In this document: in pieces, positions 1 through 7,867 of the stretch
Layout: each line of letters opens with the position of its first letter
How positions within the stretch are numbered: the first letter of the stretch is position 1
Source of the DNA: Neobacillus bataviensis LMG 21833
GTDB taxonomy: Bacteria; Bacillota; Bacilli; Bacillales; Cytobacillaceae
NCBI RefSeq assembly: GCF_000307875.1
Contig: NZ_AJLS01000057.1
Location: 26,357-90,356 of the forward strand
Length of the DNA: 64,000 nucleotides
Direction of reading: 5' to 3'
Made by a program: the position numbers and the translations under genes
The notes under the pieces: generated by a model
Told to the model about the DNA's origin: nothing
The model's database searches: none
What the model saw: the letters and a program-made list of their open reading frames with translations, nothing else

Positions 1-74
1 TGCTAATTTAAATAGAAAAGAAACTAGTGTATAATATTATCTATCTGAGTAGAAAGAAATTGGAGAGAAGAATC

Positions 75-1259
75 ATGATTTTTGATAAGGGTGAACTTTT
101 TTGTGGACCGGGTGGTTTGACACTTGGTGCAAAACTAGCAGAAGTAAAAGATTCAGAAGGAAATATTTATAAAGTTAATCATAAATGGGCTGTTGACTAT
201 GACGAAGATACTTGTGAAACATTTCGACACAATATTTGTCCCGAGAACCGAAAATCAGTTATTTGTGCTGATGTTAAAAGACTAAAACTTAATTTGATGC
301 CAGATATAGATTGTTTCGCATTTGGCTTCCCTTGCAATGATTTTTCGATTGTAGGAAAGTCAAAGGGTTTGGAGGGAGAATTTGGTCCCCTTTATACTTA
401 TGGAATAAAAGTATTGAGATATAAAAAGCCTAAGTGGTTTATAGCTGAAAATGTTGGCGGGCTTGAAAGTGCTAATGATGGCTTGGCATTAATTCAAATT
501 TTAAAAGAAATGGAGGATGCTGGGTACAATATTACTCCACATAAATACAATTTTGAAGAGTATGGTGTACCTCAGGCTCGCCATAGAATTATTATTGTTG
601 GGATTCGTAAAGATATTAACTTGAAGTTTCAAGTACCCAAGGCTCCTTTTAAAAATAAGGACGAATGGACATCTGCAAGAAGTGTGTTAGAAGTGCCAAT
701 ACCTAAGGATGCACCTAATAATGAGCCAACCAAGCATACCAAACAGGTCATCGAAAGACTTTCTATTATTAAACCTGGTGATAATGCATGGGCACCTTAT
801 ATTCCAGAAAAGTATCGGTTAAATGTAAAAGGTGCGAAAATGTCCAATATTTATAAAAGATTAGATCCGGATGCGCCTGCGTACACCGTAACTGGTTCTG
901 GTGGCGGGGGTACTCATATGTATCATTATGCTGAACCGCGTGCCTTAACTAGTCGTGAGCGAGCTAGACTCCAAACTTTTCCAGATGACTTTGTATTTAT
1001 TGGTGGAAGTGAAAGTGTACGAGCTCAAGTTGGAATGGCAGTTCCAGTTGACGGAGCAAAAATTATTATTGAAGCAATTTTAAATACGTTTGCCGGTAAT
1101 GAGTATCCAACTGAACCAGCAAGATGGGATGAGGAAGAAATTAGGCAAATGATAGAAACTGGCCAACAAAAAAAGAAGAAAACCCGCAAAGGAAAAACCA
1201 AATCAAGCCAAAAACAAGTAGAAGTGGCACTGGAAGGTCAGGGAGCTTTTGATATATAG
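75..1259 (+). CDS. DNA (cytosine-5-)-methyltransferase
   Basis: This is a C5-cytosine DNA methyltransferase of the Dcm/restriction-modification type, which transfers a methyl group from S-adenosylmethionine to cytosine in a short target. Visible motifs, counted from the chosen start: motif I ELFCGPGGLTLG (7-18), the catalytic GFPC loop with Cys87, ENV (125-127), QARHR (167-171), a Ser/Gly-rich target-recognition region, and the C-terminal VGMAVPV motif. The last 30 residues are Lys-rich. I start at the ATG at 75 because GGAGAG lies just before it and families of this type begin with a short lead into FCGPGG; an upstream ATG at 27 lacks a ribosome site. It is the first gene of a defence island and probably protects host DNA from the nucleases encoded nearby. 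The target sequence cannot be read from the protein. Confidence 0.95.
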   Translation: MIFDKGELFCGPGGLTLGAKLAEVKDSEGNIYKVNHKWAVDYDEDTCETFRHNICPENRKSVICADVKRLKLNLMPDIDCFAFGFPCNDFSIVGKSKGLEGEFGPLYTYGIKVLRYKKPKWFIAENVGGLESANDGLALIQILKEMEDAGYNITPHKYNFEEYGVPQARHRIIIVGIRKDINLKFQVPKAPFKNKDEWTSARSVLEVPIPKDAPNNEPTKHTKQVIERLSIIKPGDNAWAPYIPEKYRLNVKGAKMSNIYKRLDPDAPAYTVTGSGGGGTHMYHYAEPRALTSRERARLQTFPDDFVFIGGSESVRAQVGMAVPVDGAKIIIEAILNTFAGNEYPTEPARWDEEEIRQMIETGQQKKKKTRKGKTKSSQKQVEVALEGQGAFDI

Positions 1260-1334
1260 TCGCTTAAGAAGGAAATTACTTTTGCATAAAGGCTGAAGTG
1301 TTTACCTATAATGCATGGCCCACTTATAGAACAT

Positions 1335-1378
1335 ATTAAAGGGATAACCAACTATGGTTATCCTTTAATATTATTTTT
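1335..1378 (+). terminator. Rho-independent terminator after the methyltransferase gene
   Basis: A long stem (TTAAAGGGATAACC paired with GGTTATCCTTTAAT, loop AACTAT) is followed by a T-rich tail. A similar GGGATAA hairpin follows the second, broken methyltransferase end at 6625. Confidence 0.8.
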
Positions 1379-1742
1379 TATAAAATATATACTTTGTATC
1401 CACTATTCTTTTAGATAACCGCTTTTTCTCGTCTCGATAAGTTAAGCTGGTAAATTTTTCGTCCAATATTATTTGGGGGTAATTTCATTAATTGGTTAAA
1501 TATAGGGAGTTGTTAATTTCAAGAAGTTCTAATCTGGCATCTAAACAGATGGTTTTTTTCTTTCTCAGTTTTTTTGTCTTGATTCCACAGAGAGAAATAA
1601 AAAAACTGACCCCTAAAAATTGTCAGTCAATGAGCTTTTGGTTCAGCCTATATTTTTATAAATGTAATTTTCGGAGTTGCTTCTTTTGCCGTAAAAATTT
1701 AAATGCAAGGAGTTTCTGTCAAAAATATATAACTAAAGCATC

Positions 1743-1903
1743 TCACCATCTCCTTTTAGGTCCATCTTGTTTTAGATAATATGCCTGATAACCTGCAGAA
1801 GTTATTCCGGCTTTTTGTAACTTTAGCAAAACTGGCTAAACTGCTCTTCCCATTCTGATGGTTCAGAAGCATAAGGGATTCTTTCAAAAGGCTTTATGGA
1901 CAA
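1743..1903 (-). pseudogene. Short frameshifted gene downstream of vsr
   Basis: Directly after the vsr stop codon, the minus strand encodes SIKPFERIPYASEPSEWEEQ followed by FSQF in one frame. It then continues in another frame with LLKLQKAGITSAGYQAYYLK and QDGPKRRW before a stop. Both halves look like real protein and fit end to end with one frame change, so I read this as a roughly 50-residue gene or gene end broken by an indel. A TTG start at 1903 with GGAGAAG upstream would couple it to vsr. The family is not recognised. Confidence 0.4.
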
Positions 1904-1909
1904 AAGTTT

Positions 1910-2290
1910 CTATTGTTCTTCTCCCTTAACTTGTTTAATGAATAAGGAAATTCTATCAACAGTACCTTCAAAATCTTCTTTTAGATCATGTTCCCAAAAC
2001 CGCAATAGATACCAGCCGTTTTTGTTATAATAATCATTTACCTCTTTGTCCCTGTATTGGTTTCTTTCCAACTTTTTTATCCAATATTCTTGATTGGACT
2101 TTGGTTTATTCCCATGTAAAGGGCAAACATGCCAAAAACATGAATCAATAAAAATAACTATTTTATATTTTTGAATGGATATATCAGGCTTTCCGAATAA
2201 TATGCTGTTTTTACGAAAACGGATTCCTCTATTCCATAATACATTGGACACCCTATTTTCCAGCTTGGATATTGATTTGATGGCTCTCAT
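1910..2290 (-). CDS. vsr: Very short patch repair (Vsr) mismatch endonuclease, start region frameshifted
   Basis: Vsr nicks next to T:G mismatches that arise when 5-methylcytosine deaminates, and it normally accompanies a C5 methyltransferase such as the one at 75-1259. Family marks are FGKPDI, VIFIDSCFWHVCPLHG with the zinc and catalytic residues, and the GWYLLRFWEHDL end. From 2290 the protein has 126 residues. Just upstream, at 2325, there is an ATG with a good AGGTGA site that starts MTDMSKEKRSK, which is the usual Vsr N-terminus, but it runs into a TGA in the wrong frame. One base is missing between the two parts. The protein may start at 2290, where AAGG precedes the ATG, and lack about 12 residues, or the gene may be dead. 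Confidence 0.85.
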   Translation of the reverse strand: MRAIKSISKLENRVSNVLWNRGIRFRKNSILFGKPDISIQKYKIVIFIDSCFWHVCPLHGNKPKSNQEYWIKKLERNQYRDKEVNDYYNKNGWYLLRFWEHDLKEDFEGTVDRISLFIKQVKGEEQ

Positions 2291-2390
2291 GGTTTTGACC
2301 TTTTTTCTTTACTCATATCAGTCATTATTTCACCTTTATTGTATTATTTTTATTTTTATATATTAAATCATAATTCAAAATAACTTTGTT

Positions 2391-2870
2391 AATTTTTATC
2401 CGATTTCATATACTAATAAGAAAAATCGAGTGTTCGATTCCAATAAATTAAATTTTAATTTTAACTTCCTGTCAAAAATTTAATTTAAATTATTGTATTT
2501 ACTGCTGAAAGATTGCCGATAAAGGTAGCTTTTTATTTGGTTATTTTTGTGTTTTTTTTTTTTGGTTGGCCAGCAATTATATGTAGCAGCACCTTTGTAC
2601 TATAAGAGTTAAGTGGAAATATTTAATATACAAATAATTAAAATAGGCAAAAAAACTACTAATCATTAATTCAATAATTCGCATTTTAAATTATTTATTA
2701 AATCTAATATTTTTTAAGAGTTTTAATGAACATTTATCTATATATTAAAAAATATAATTTACAAAAGAAATAATTTATACTAATATGAAAATTACAAAAT
2801 ATAAATATTTACTACATTTTAAAAATGTAGTGTTTACTTTTGGATATATTTAATATTCTAAATGAGGTGG
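2391..2870. other. AT-rich intergenic stretch
   Basis: About 480 bases of very AT-rich DNA between vsr and the first GHKL operon, with poly-T and poly-A tracts. I see no open frame with a ribosome site. The only clear element is the palindrome at 2811-2831. The composition is typical of transferred defence islands. Confidence 0.6.
2811..2831. promoter_or_regulatory. Perfect 21-bp palindrome before the first GHKL operon
   Basis: ACTACATTTT, one central A, then AAAATGTAGT form a perfect inverted repeat 44 bp upstream of the start at 2875. Its place and symmetry fit an operator; without a T-tract it is not a terminator. A candidate binding protein is the HTH protein at 9214-9447, but that is only inference. 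Confidence 0.5.
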
Positions 2871-2874
2871 AAGA

Positions 2875-3105
2875 ATGACCAACATCAACCCAGAGAAACA
2901 TGATAGATTTATAAAAATTGCTGAGCAGCGGACAAACAAAATTCTAAAAACCCTAAAATTATTAGGGAATTGTGCTAATAAAGGCAATTATTCTTATACT
3001 GAGGAAGAGGTAAGGAAAATATTTACCGCTATTGAAAGGGAACTGAGGAACACAAGGAATAAATTTCAGGAACAACAACAGGATGAAATTGAATTTAAAT
3101 TTTAG
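2875..3105 (+). CDS. Small charged helical protein, first gene of the GHKL ATPase operon
   Basis: A 76-residue protein, rich in Lys, Glu and Arg and predicted to be mostly helical, with no motif I recognise. GAGGTGG precedes the ATG. Its stop lies 14 bases before the ATPase gene, and the gap holds that gene's GAGAGGAGG site, so the two are surely co-transcribed. Small partner proteins are common in restriction operons as regulators or complex subunits; nothing in this sequence decides between those roles. Confidence 0.75.
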   Translation: MTNINPEKHDRFIKIAEQRTNKILKTLKLLGNCANKGNYSYTEEEVRKIFTAIERELRNTRNKFQEQQQDEIEFKF

Positions 3106-3119
3106 AGAGGAGGATTATA

Positions 3120-5456
3120 ATGATAGGGGAATCAGCAGTTGTAGTTCCAACAAACTGGAAATCCAATATTGATCAAGTTGTGGCTGGATATGAAACTGAG
3201 CCTGCAGAAGGATTAGTTCATGGATTTCAAAAGGATTCTATACAAAATTCCTGGGGAGCAAGAATAAATAAAAAAGGAAATGGTTGGGGTACACGTTTTC
3301 AATTAATTGAGAATGAAAAAGGTGTTTTTCTCTGTGTGGAGGATTGGGGAACAACAGGAATGACGGGTCCTAATATCCCTATGGATGAAATAAATAATAT
3401 GTCAGGGGATTTAGACTCAGAATATAGACTGGCTCGTTTTTCGGCCATGAATTATTCTGGTGGTAACGAAGGTGCTGGTCTATTCGGAAGAGGTAAATTA
3501 CTCTACTCAGCTGCATCAAATGATTATAATTTTATTTTTGAAACGCTTACAAAAAAAGAAGGTTATAGAGCCAATTATAAAATGTTAGAGGGTAATTCTT
3601 TAAAAGTTGCGAATATTGCCTATGAAAATGAAGTAGCAAGACAATATATAAAAGACAACACTGAGCTTACACCAATTAATAAAGTGGGAAGCAGAATAAT
3701 AATATTGAACCCAAGAGTTGAAATAGTCAACGCAATTAAAAATGGTTATTTTTTAAACTACATAGAAGAGACGTGGTGGAGAATTATTCTCAAATATCAT
3801 GTAACTATTTGTGTAGAATATAATGGAGAAGTTAAAACAGCCAAAGTTCCATCAGTTTATAATGATGCTATTGAAGAAAAAAATGGTTGGAAGGCATGGA
3901 AAAGAAATGCTTACACTTTACCAGCATATCATAGTGTCAAAAAAATCGAGCTCTTTGTTTCAGAGGAAGAAATTAATGAGGAACTGTGTGGAGTGGCTTT
4001 TTATCGTAGAGATATGAAAATAGGTGAAATACCATTAGATATACCTGCCAAAATTAAAAACAAGTATTTTGGGTTTATTGAGGTTGATAATAATTGGGAA
4101 GCGGAATTAGCACTTAATGAAGACCTGGAACATTATGGGGTTAAAAATAAGAATAAAAGGTGTTTTCAAAAACTAAAATTCGAAGTAAATAACGAGCACA
4201 AGATATTTATGGAAGACTTAGGTTTAATAAAAAAGAAAACCAGTGAAGACCAGCGGCTAAGACAAGAACTAACGGAGATTTCGCAAGGATTAGATACATT
4301 TTTTAATACAATAAATGTAGAAAGCATTGGCAGCAGAGGTCAGAAAAAAGAGAAGATTGAAGTAAGCTGGGCAGGTATCGATTTTCCTAACTCAAACAGG
4401 GATAGGCTATTAACTGGAGATAAAATAAGAAACATTAAATTTAAGATAAAGAATAATACAGGTTCAACAAAAAAAATAGAATACAAGTTAAGTGTAACTT
4501 GTAAAAATCAGGAAGTAAAAAATATTGCTACTAGTATTAAGGAAATCCAGGGTTCTTCAGAGGAAAACTTTGGTCCATTTGAATTAATAATAGACTCACC
4601 CTTAGTCAGATATGAAAAGAACATTATTGCTTTGGAAGTATCTATTGCAGGAAAAACAATCATTAAGCAAATACCCTTTTATTATGATACAACACCTGTT
4701 TCTGAACCAAGACATAACTTTTTGCTTAAGAATACTAGTATGAAATTTCCGCGAGAAGAGTCAAAAAGGGTAAACACGAATGAAAGTTTAACAGAAATAA
4801 AATACACTATTGAGAATAATACTGCTGAAAAAGCGTTTATTGCTTTTCACTTAAGTACTCATAATGTGGCACAAAGTAATGAATTAATTGAATCAATTAT
4901 TTTAAAAAAGGATATTGTTTTAAATCCTTATGATAAAATGGAAATTGATTGTCCCGATATTATGTTTCACCAAGATGTTTATGAATCAAAAATTGATCAA
5001 GGCAAAATTGAAATTAGGGCAAGAATTAGTGCTGCACAAGACTTTTTAGATTATGAAATGGCTGAAGAACTTTCAAAGGGCTCTAAGATATCCGTTTTCT
5101 TTAATCAAGATCCTAATGGTAGTGGAAGTACGTTTAGTGATTTCAGGACATTTACTGAGGAAAGCGGAAAAAAGTCTGATTTAAATAACGTAGATGGTAA
5201 TTGGGTATTTGATCTTTATGTAAAGCACCCGGCATACGAAAGAATAGTAGATGACGAAGAACATAGGAAAGAATATCTAGCAGAAGAGATGTTAAAACAA
5301 ATGGTTCGAGCGCACATCGAGGAAGGCAACTATTCGATCTTAAGCATTAATGGAAGCCAAAATGAGCAAATTTTTGAAGAGTTATCTCCTGCAGAACTAA
5401 TGGAAAAAATTTACTTTACAATAGATTATTTACAATATAAAAGATTAAAATCCTAA
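3120..5456 (+). CDS. Large GHKL (paraMORC/MutL-like) ATPase
   Basis: A 778-residue protein with a GHKL-type ATPase module at its N-terminus. The N box reads KDSIQNSWGAR (38-48), the G1 box EDWGTTGMTG (74-83), and the ATP-lid box GNEGAGLFGRGK (115-126), followed by a beta-rich and helical C-terminal half without a known nuclease signature. GHKL proteins of this MORC-related class work in prokaryotic restriction systems, using ATP-driven dimer closure to remodel or clamp DNA (Iyer, Abhiman and Aravind). The usual catalytic Glu of the N box is Asp39 here. It is the middle gene of an operon with 2875 and 5471. Which partner cuts DNA is not clear; the last gene of the operon is a candidate. Confidence 0.85.
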   Translation: MIGESAVVVPTNWKSNIDQVVAGYETEPAEGLVHGFQKDSIQNSWGARINKKGNGWGTRFQLIENEKGVFLCVEDWGTTGMTGPNIPMDEINNMSGDLDSEYRLARFSAMNYSGGNEGAGLFGRGKLLYSAASNDYNFIFETLTKKEGYRANYKMLEGNSLKVANIAYENEVARQYIKDNTELTPINKVGSRIIILNPRVEIVNAIKNGYFLNYIEETWWRIILKYHVTICVEYNGEVKTAKVPSVYNDAIEEKNGWKAWKRNAYTLPAYHSVKKIELFVSEEEINEELCGVAFYRRDMKIGEIPLDIPAKIKNKYFGFIEVDNNWEAELALNEDLEHYGVKNKNKRCFQKLKFEVNNEHKIFMEDLGLIKKKTSEDQRLRQELTEISQGLDTFFNTINVESIGSRGQKKEKIEVSWAGIDFPNSNRDRLLTGDKIRNIKFKIKNNTGSTKKIEYKLSVTCKNQEVKNIATSIKEIQGSSEENFGPFELIIDSPLVRYEKNIIALEVSIAGKTIIKQIPFYYDTTPVSEPRHNFLLKNTSMKFPREESKRVNTNESLTEIKYTIENNTAEKAFIAFHLSTHNVAQSNELIESIILKKDIVLNPYDKMEIDCPDIMFHQDVYESKIDQGKIEIRARISAAQDFLDYEMAEELSKGSKISVFFNQDPNGSGSTFSDFRTFTEESGKKSDLNNVDGNWVFDLYVKHPAYERIVDDEEHRKEYLAEEMLKQMVRAHIEEGNYSILSINGSQNEQIFEELSPAELMEKIYFTIDYLQYKRLKS

Positions 5457-5470
5457 AAGGTGTGAAGAAA

Positions 5471-6247
5471 GTGGCCAAACTTATTAAAAACGTTGACGGG
5501 AAAAAAGCTTATTTAGGCCTGCTCTCTCCGCAAGAAATTGAAGAAGCCAATAAAATGCAGGAATATCTAGAAACTTTTATTCCTGCCTTAGAAGAGAAGT
5601 TAAATACCAAGTACAAAAAAAGAGTAGTAGCCTATGCCTATGAATTTGGTACTGAACTGAGAAAACTTGTTGAACAGTTTGATATTAAAGGTATTCAGGA
5701 GAAAATGTTTTGGGATCAGATTAGGGACTTTGCCTCCAATGATGAGGGCCGACCTCAAGATAGAGGTAATAGGAAACTTTATGATTATTACTTTAAATTA
5801 TCCTATTATGACCTAATTGATATCAATAATGTTAATTGGAGCGAGTGGTCATATTTATTTGATGTCAAAGAAGTAATGAAGGAAGAAAGAATAATTAATT
5901 GGCTAGCAGCAAAAGCAAAGAACATTAAGATATCTCGAAATCCTTTTAGATTATTTATGACAGGAATTAGATTATTTATAAAAGATAAAGATACTTCAGT
6001 TTTTGAAGATCAGCAGTTATTTGAGAAATACGACATGGTATATGATATTACTTCTGCCTACATTGATTTATATAAACAGTCATTTACTGACCAAGATAAA
6101 AAACCAACTGAAGCCAGGTTAAAGCAGAAAAAGAAATATCAGGAAAAGTATTTTAAAGAAGTATTTTTACTCAAAAGAAAAAGTAAAGATTATGACTTAT
6201 TATTTATTTGTGAACAGGCTTTTAAAAAAATATATCTGATTGATTAG
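5471..6247 (+). CDS. Unrecognised helical protein, third gene of the first GHKL operon
   Basis: A 258-residue, highly charged, mostly helical protein with no family I can name. It ends in a Lys-rich helix (KQKKKYQEKYFKEVF). I prefer the GTG at 5471, which lies 8 bases after AAGGTG; a GTG at 5462 is too close to any ribosome site. The start is 14 bases from the ATPase stop, so it is part of the same transcript, and a terminator follows at 6323. Its context suggests a subunit of the ATPase complex. No nuclease motif such as PD-ExK or HNH is apparent. Confidence 0.7.
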   Translation: MAKLIKNVDGKKAYLGLLSPQEIEEANKMQEYLETFIPALEEKLNTKYKKRVVAYAYEFGTELRKLVEQFDIKGIQEKMFWDQIRDFASNDEGRPQDRGNRKLYDYYFKLSYYDLIDINNVNWSEWSYLFDVKEVMKEERIINWLAAKAKNIKISRNPFRLFMTGIRLFIKDKDTSVFEDQQLFEKYDMVYDITSAYIDLYKQSFTDQDKKPTEARLKQKKKYQEKYFKEVFLLKRKSKDYDLLFICEQAFKKIYLID

Positions 6248-6322
6248 TAGAGCGTAAAAGTTTTGATAAGGATATAGAGTCAAAGGAAATTAAAAAGTAG
6301 ATGGGTTCCCTTACACAATAAT

Positions 6323-6360
6323 AAAAACAAAGTCGATAATAAAATCAGCTTTGTTTTTAT
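6323..6360 (+). terminator. Terminator of the first GHKL operon
   Basis: AAAAACAAAG and CTTTGTTTTT pair around a 16-base loop, with T-rich sequence after the stem. Confidence 0.7.
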
Positions 6361-6471
6361 TTTGACATTTTGTACTGAGGAAAATAATAAAAATGAGATT
6401 TATCTCCAATTACTAAAAGTTTAATACCGCTACTACACTTATAGGATATAAGCTGTTCAAAGCCCCCGAGT

Positions 6472-6569
6472 GAACAAAAAAAGAGAAAGACAACTGTAAA
6501 GAATAATACAGGTCAAGCAAAAAACAAGCTGAAGTGTTACTAGAGGGTCAGGCGGTTTTTGGGATATAG
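6472..6569 (+). pseudogene. 3' scrap of a second cytosine methyltransferase gene
   Basis: Frame 3' reading SSKKQAEVLLEGQAVFGI followed by a stop is close to the last residues of the methyltransferase at 75-1259 (SSQKQVEVALEGQGAFDI). A Lys-rich stretch just before it, EQKKRKTTVKNNTG in a shifted frame, matches the Lys-rich tail there. A GGGATAA hairpin follows both copies. So a second methyltransferase gene once ended here, or the tail was duplicated by recombination. Only about 100 bases remain. Confidence 0.75.
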
Positions 6570-6624
6570 TGATTGCTTTTGTACTTAGTGTACGTTTTGT
6601 ATTGCTAAGGTATAAATTATTAAT

Positions 6625-6650
6625 GGGATAACAACTCTTATCCCTTTTAA
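6625..6650 (+). terminator. Hairpin after the methyltransferase scrap
   Basis: GGGATAA and TTATCCC flank a 6-base loop, followed by TTTT. It matches the terminator at 1335 in core sequence, which supports the shared origin of the two methyltransferase ends. Confidence 0.6.
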
Positions 6651-6746
6651 ATTAATTATTTTATTGTAGTAATTTAATAAATAAAAAAAATTAACGAGTT
6701 GTACTTAGTGTTCCTGCAACCCCTGTTTTGTTGATTCGAGCGGTTT

Positions 6747-7475
6747 ATGTGGTTTAAACAATCTGAGGGTTTAGCTCCTCATATTATTGAAGAGTATCAA
6801 ATATATTTTAATGGTAACTTGACTATCTTGAGGGTGATTTATCAGATCATTACCAAAGTAAAGAAGAGATGCAAGATCAATGTCAAGGGTGCCATATACG
6901 GTGACACGGGCTGCACCATTTATGATTTTGATAATGGGAAGGAACAGCTTAAACTTAATAGCACTTTTTACTCTTTCATGCAGCGATTTCAGCGAGTGTT
7001 AAATTATTTAACGAATTATCATCTCGCGCTATTTTTAGAAAAATTTAATGAAAAAGGTGACACGACTAATCTGCTTTTAAAAGTTGAAAATGTTTCTAAA
7101 AGGCCCTCCCTTGATCAGTTTTATCAAGTGCTATCTTCGTTTTATAATGGAATATGTTTTTATTGTGGGAAGGGAATCAAGAAAGATGCAGCCCATGTTG
7201 ATCACTTTATACCATGGAGCTTTGTTCAAGCGGATCAATTATGGAATCTGGTGATTGCCTGCAGTGCGTGTAATTTATCGAAAAGTGATAAATTAGCAAA
7301 TGAACAATTTTTAGAAACAGTAGTTGATCGAAATAAAGCATTTATTTCAATACCTGAACTTAGAAAAAGAGAAGACATGCAGGTCTATTCAAGTAAAAAA
7401 TTGAAGGGTCTCTATCATTATTCAGTAGAAAATGGGTTTACTGATTTTTGGGTGCCGAAGATAATGATTTTGTAA
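6747..7475 (+). CDS. HNH endonuclease-domain protein, possibly N-terminally truncated
   Basis: A 242-residue protein whose middle carries a zinc-ribbon HNH nuclease: CFYCG, then AHVDHFIPWSF with the His-Asp-His core, then WNLVIACSACNLSKSDK with the second CxxC pair and the Asn. HNH enzymes nick or cut DNA with one metal ion, and many serve restriction systems. The ATG at 6747 has only a weak GAGCGG before it and an in-frame stop 15 bases upstream. Together with the methyltransferase scrap just before it, this suggests the pair is the remains of a second restriction-modification locus. The nuclease core itself looks intact. Confidence 0.8.
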   Translation: MWFKQSEGLAPHIIEEYQIYFNGNLTILRVIYQIITKVKKRCKINVKGAIYGDTGCTIYDFDNGKEQLKLNSTFYSFMQRFQRVLNYLTNYHLALFLEKFNEKGDTTNLLLKVENVSKRPSLDQFYQVLSSFYNGICFYCGKGIKKDAAHVDHFIPWSFVQADQLWNLVIACSACNLSKSDKLANEQFLETVVDRNKAFISIPELRKREDMQVYSSKKLKGLYHYSVENGFTDFWVPKIMIL

Positions 7476-7867
7476 TTTCAAGTTAAAAATGGAGTGGCAG
7501 CTCAAATGGGATAATTTCATTTGAGAATGATACACTTAGTTAGAATTTTGAAGTTTTCCAGTAAGATTAAGAAATTCTATACAACTGGACAAAAGAAATA
7601 TCGAATACCGTCTTCATTACCATATTGAGCGTAAAGCTAAATCTCCCCGAAGTCATTAATTCGGGGGTTTTTAAAATTTGATTTATTAATTTTTTCAAAT
7701 TGGTGTTACAAGTATGTTAAGAGATAAATAAAAATGTTTTTTTAAAATTAGTAAAACAAAAATTAAAATTTAGGAAACTTTTTATCTAAAAAATATGAAT
7801 TACTAATAAATGAAAACTAAAAGCGCCTCTAATTATTTTAAGAAGCGCCTTCAAAAAAATCTAATAA
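7476..7867. other. Convergent intergenic stretch
   Basis: About 390 AT-rich bases between the converging HNH and AIPR genes. It holds the terminator at 7645 and no other element I can support. AAGCGCCT occurs twice near 7822-7855, as direct copies rather than a hairpin. Confidence 0.6.
7645..7672 (+). terminator. Terminator after the HNH gene
   Basis: CCCCGAA and TTCGGGG flank an 8-base loop and are followed by GTTTTT. Confidence 0.85.

Noticed and set aside
1492..1779. Plus-strand open frame of 95 codons
   Set aside because: It has no ribosome site and overlaps the more protein-like minus-strand remnant after vsr.
2288..2312. Programmed frameshifting in vsr at the A-run
   Set aside because: The A-run does not form a slippery heptamer in the right phase, and vsr genes are not known to use one. 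A plain deletion is simpler.
3120..5456. MutL mismatch repair protein or histidine kinase
   Set aside because: GHKL boxes are of the MORC-like type, there is no MutL C-terminal endonuclease motif, and no H box or receiver is present.
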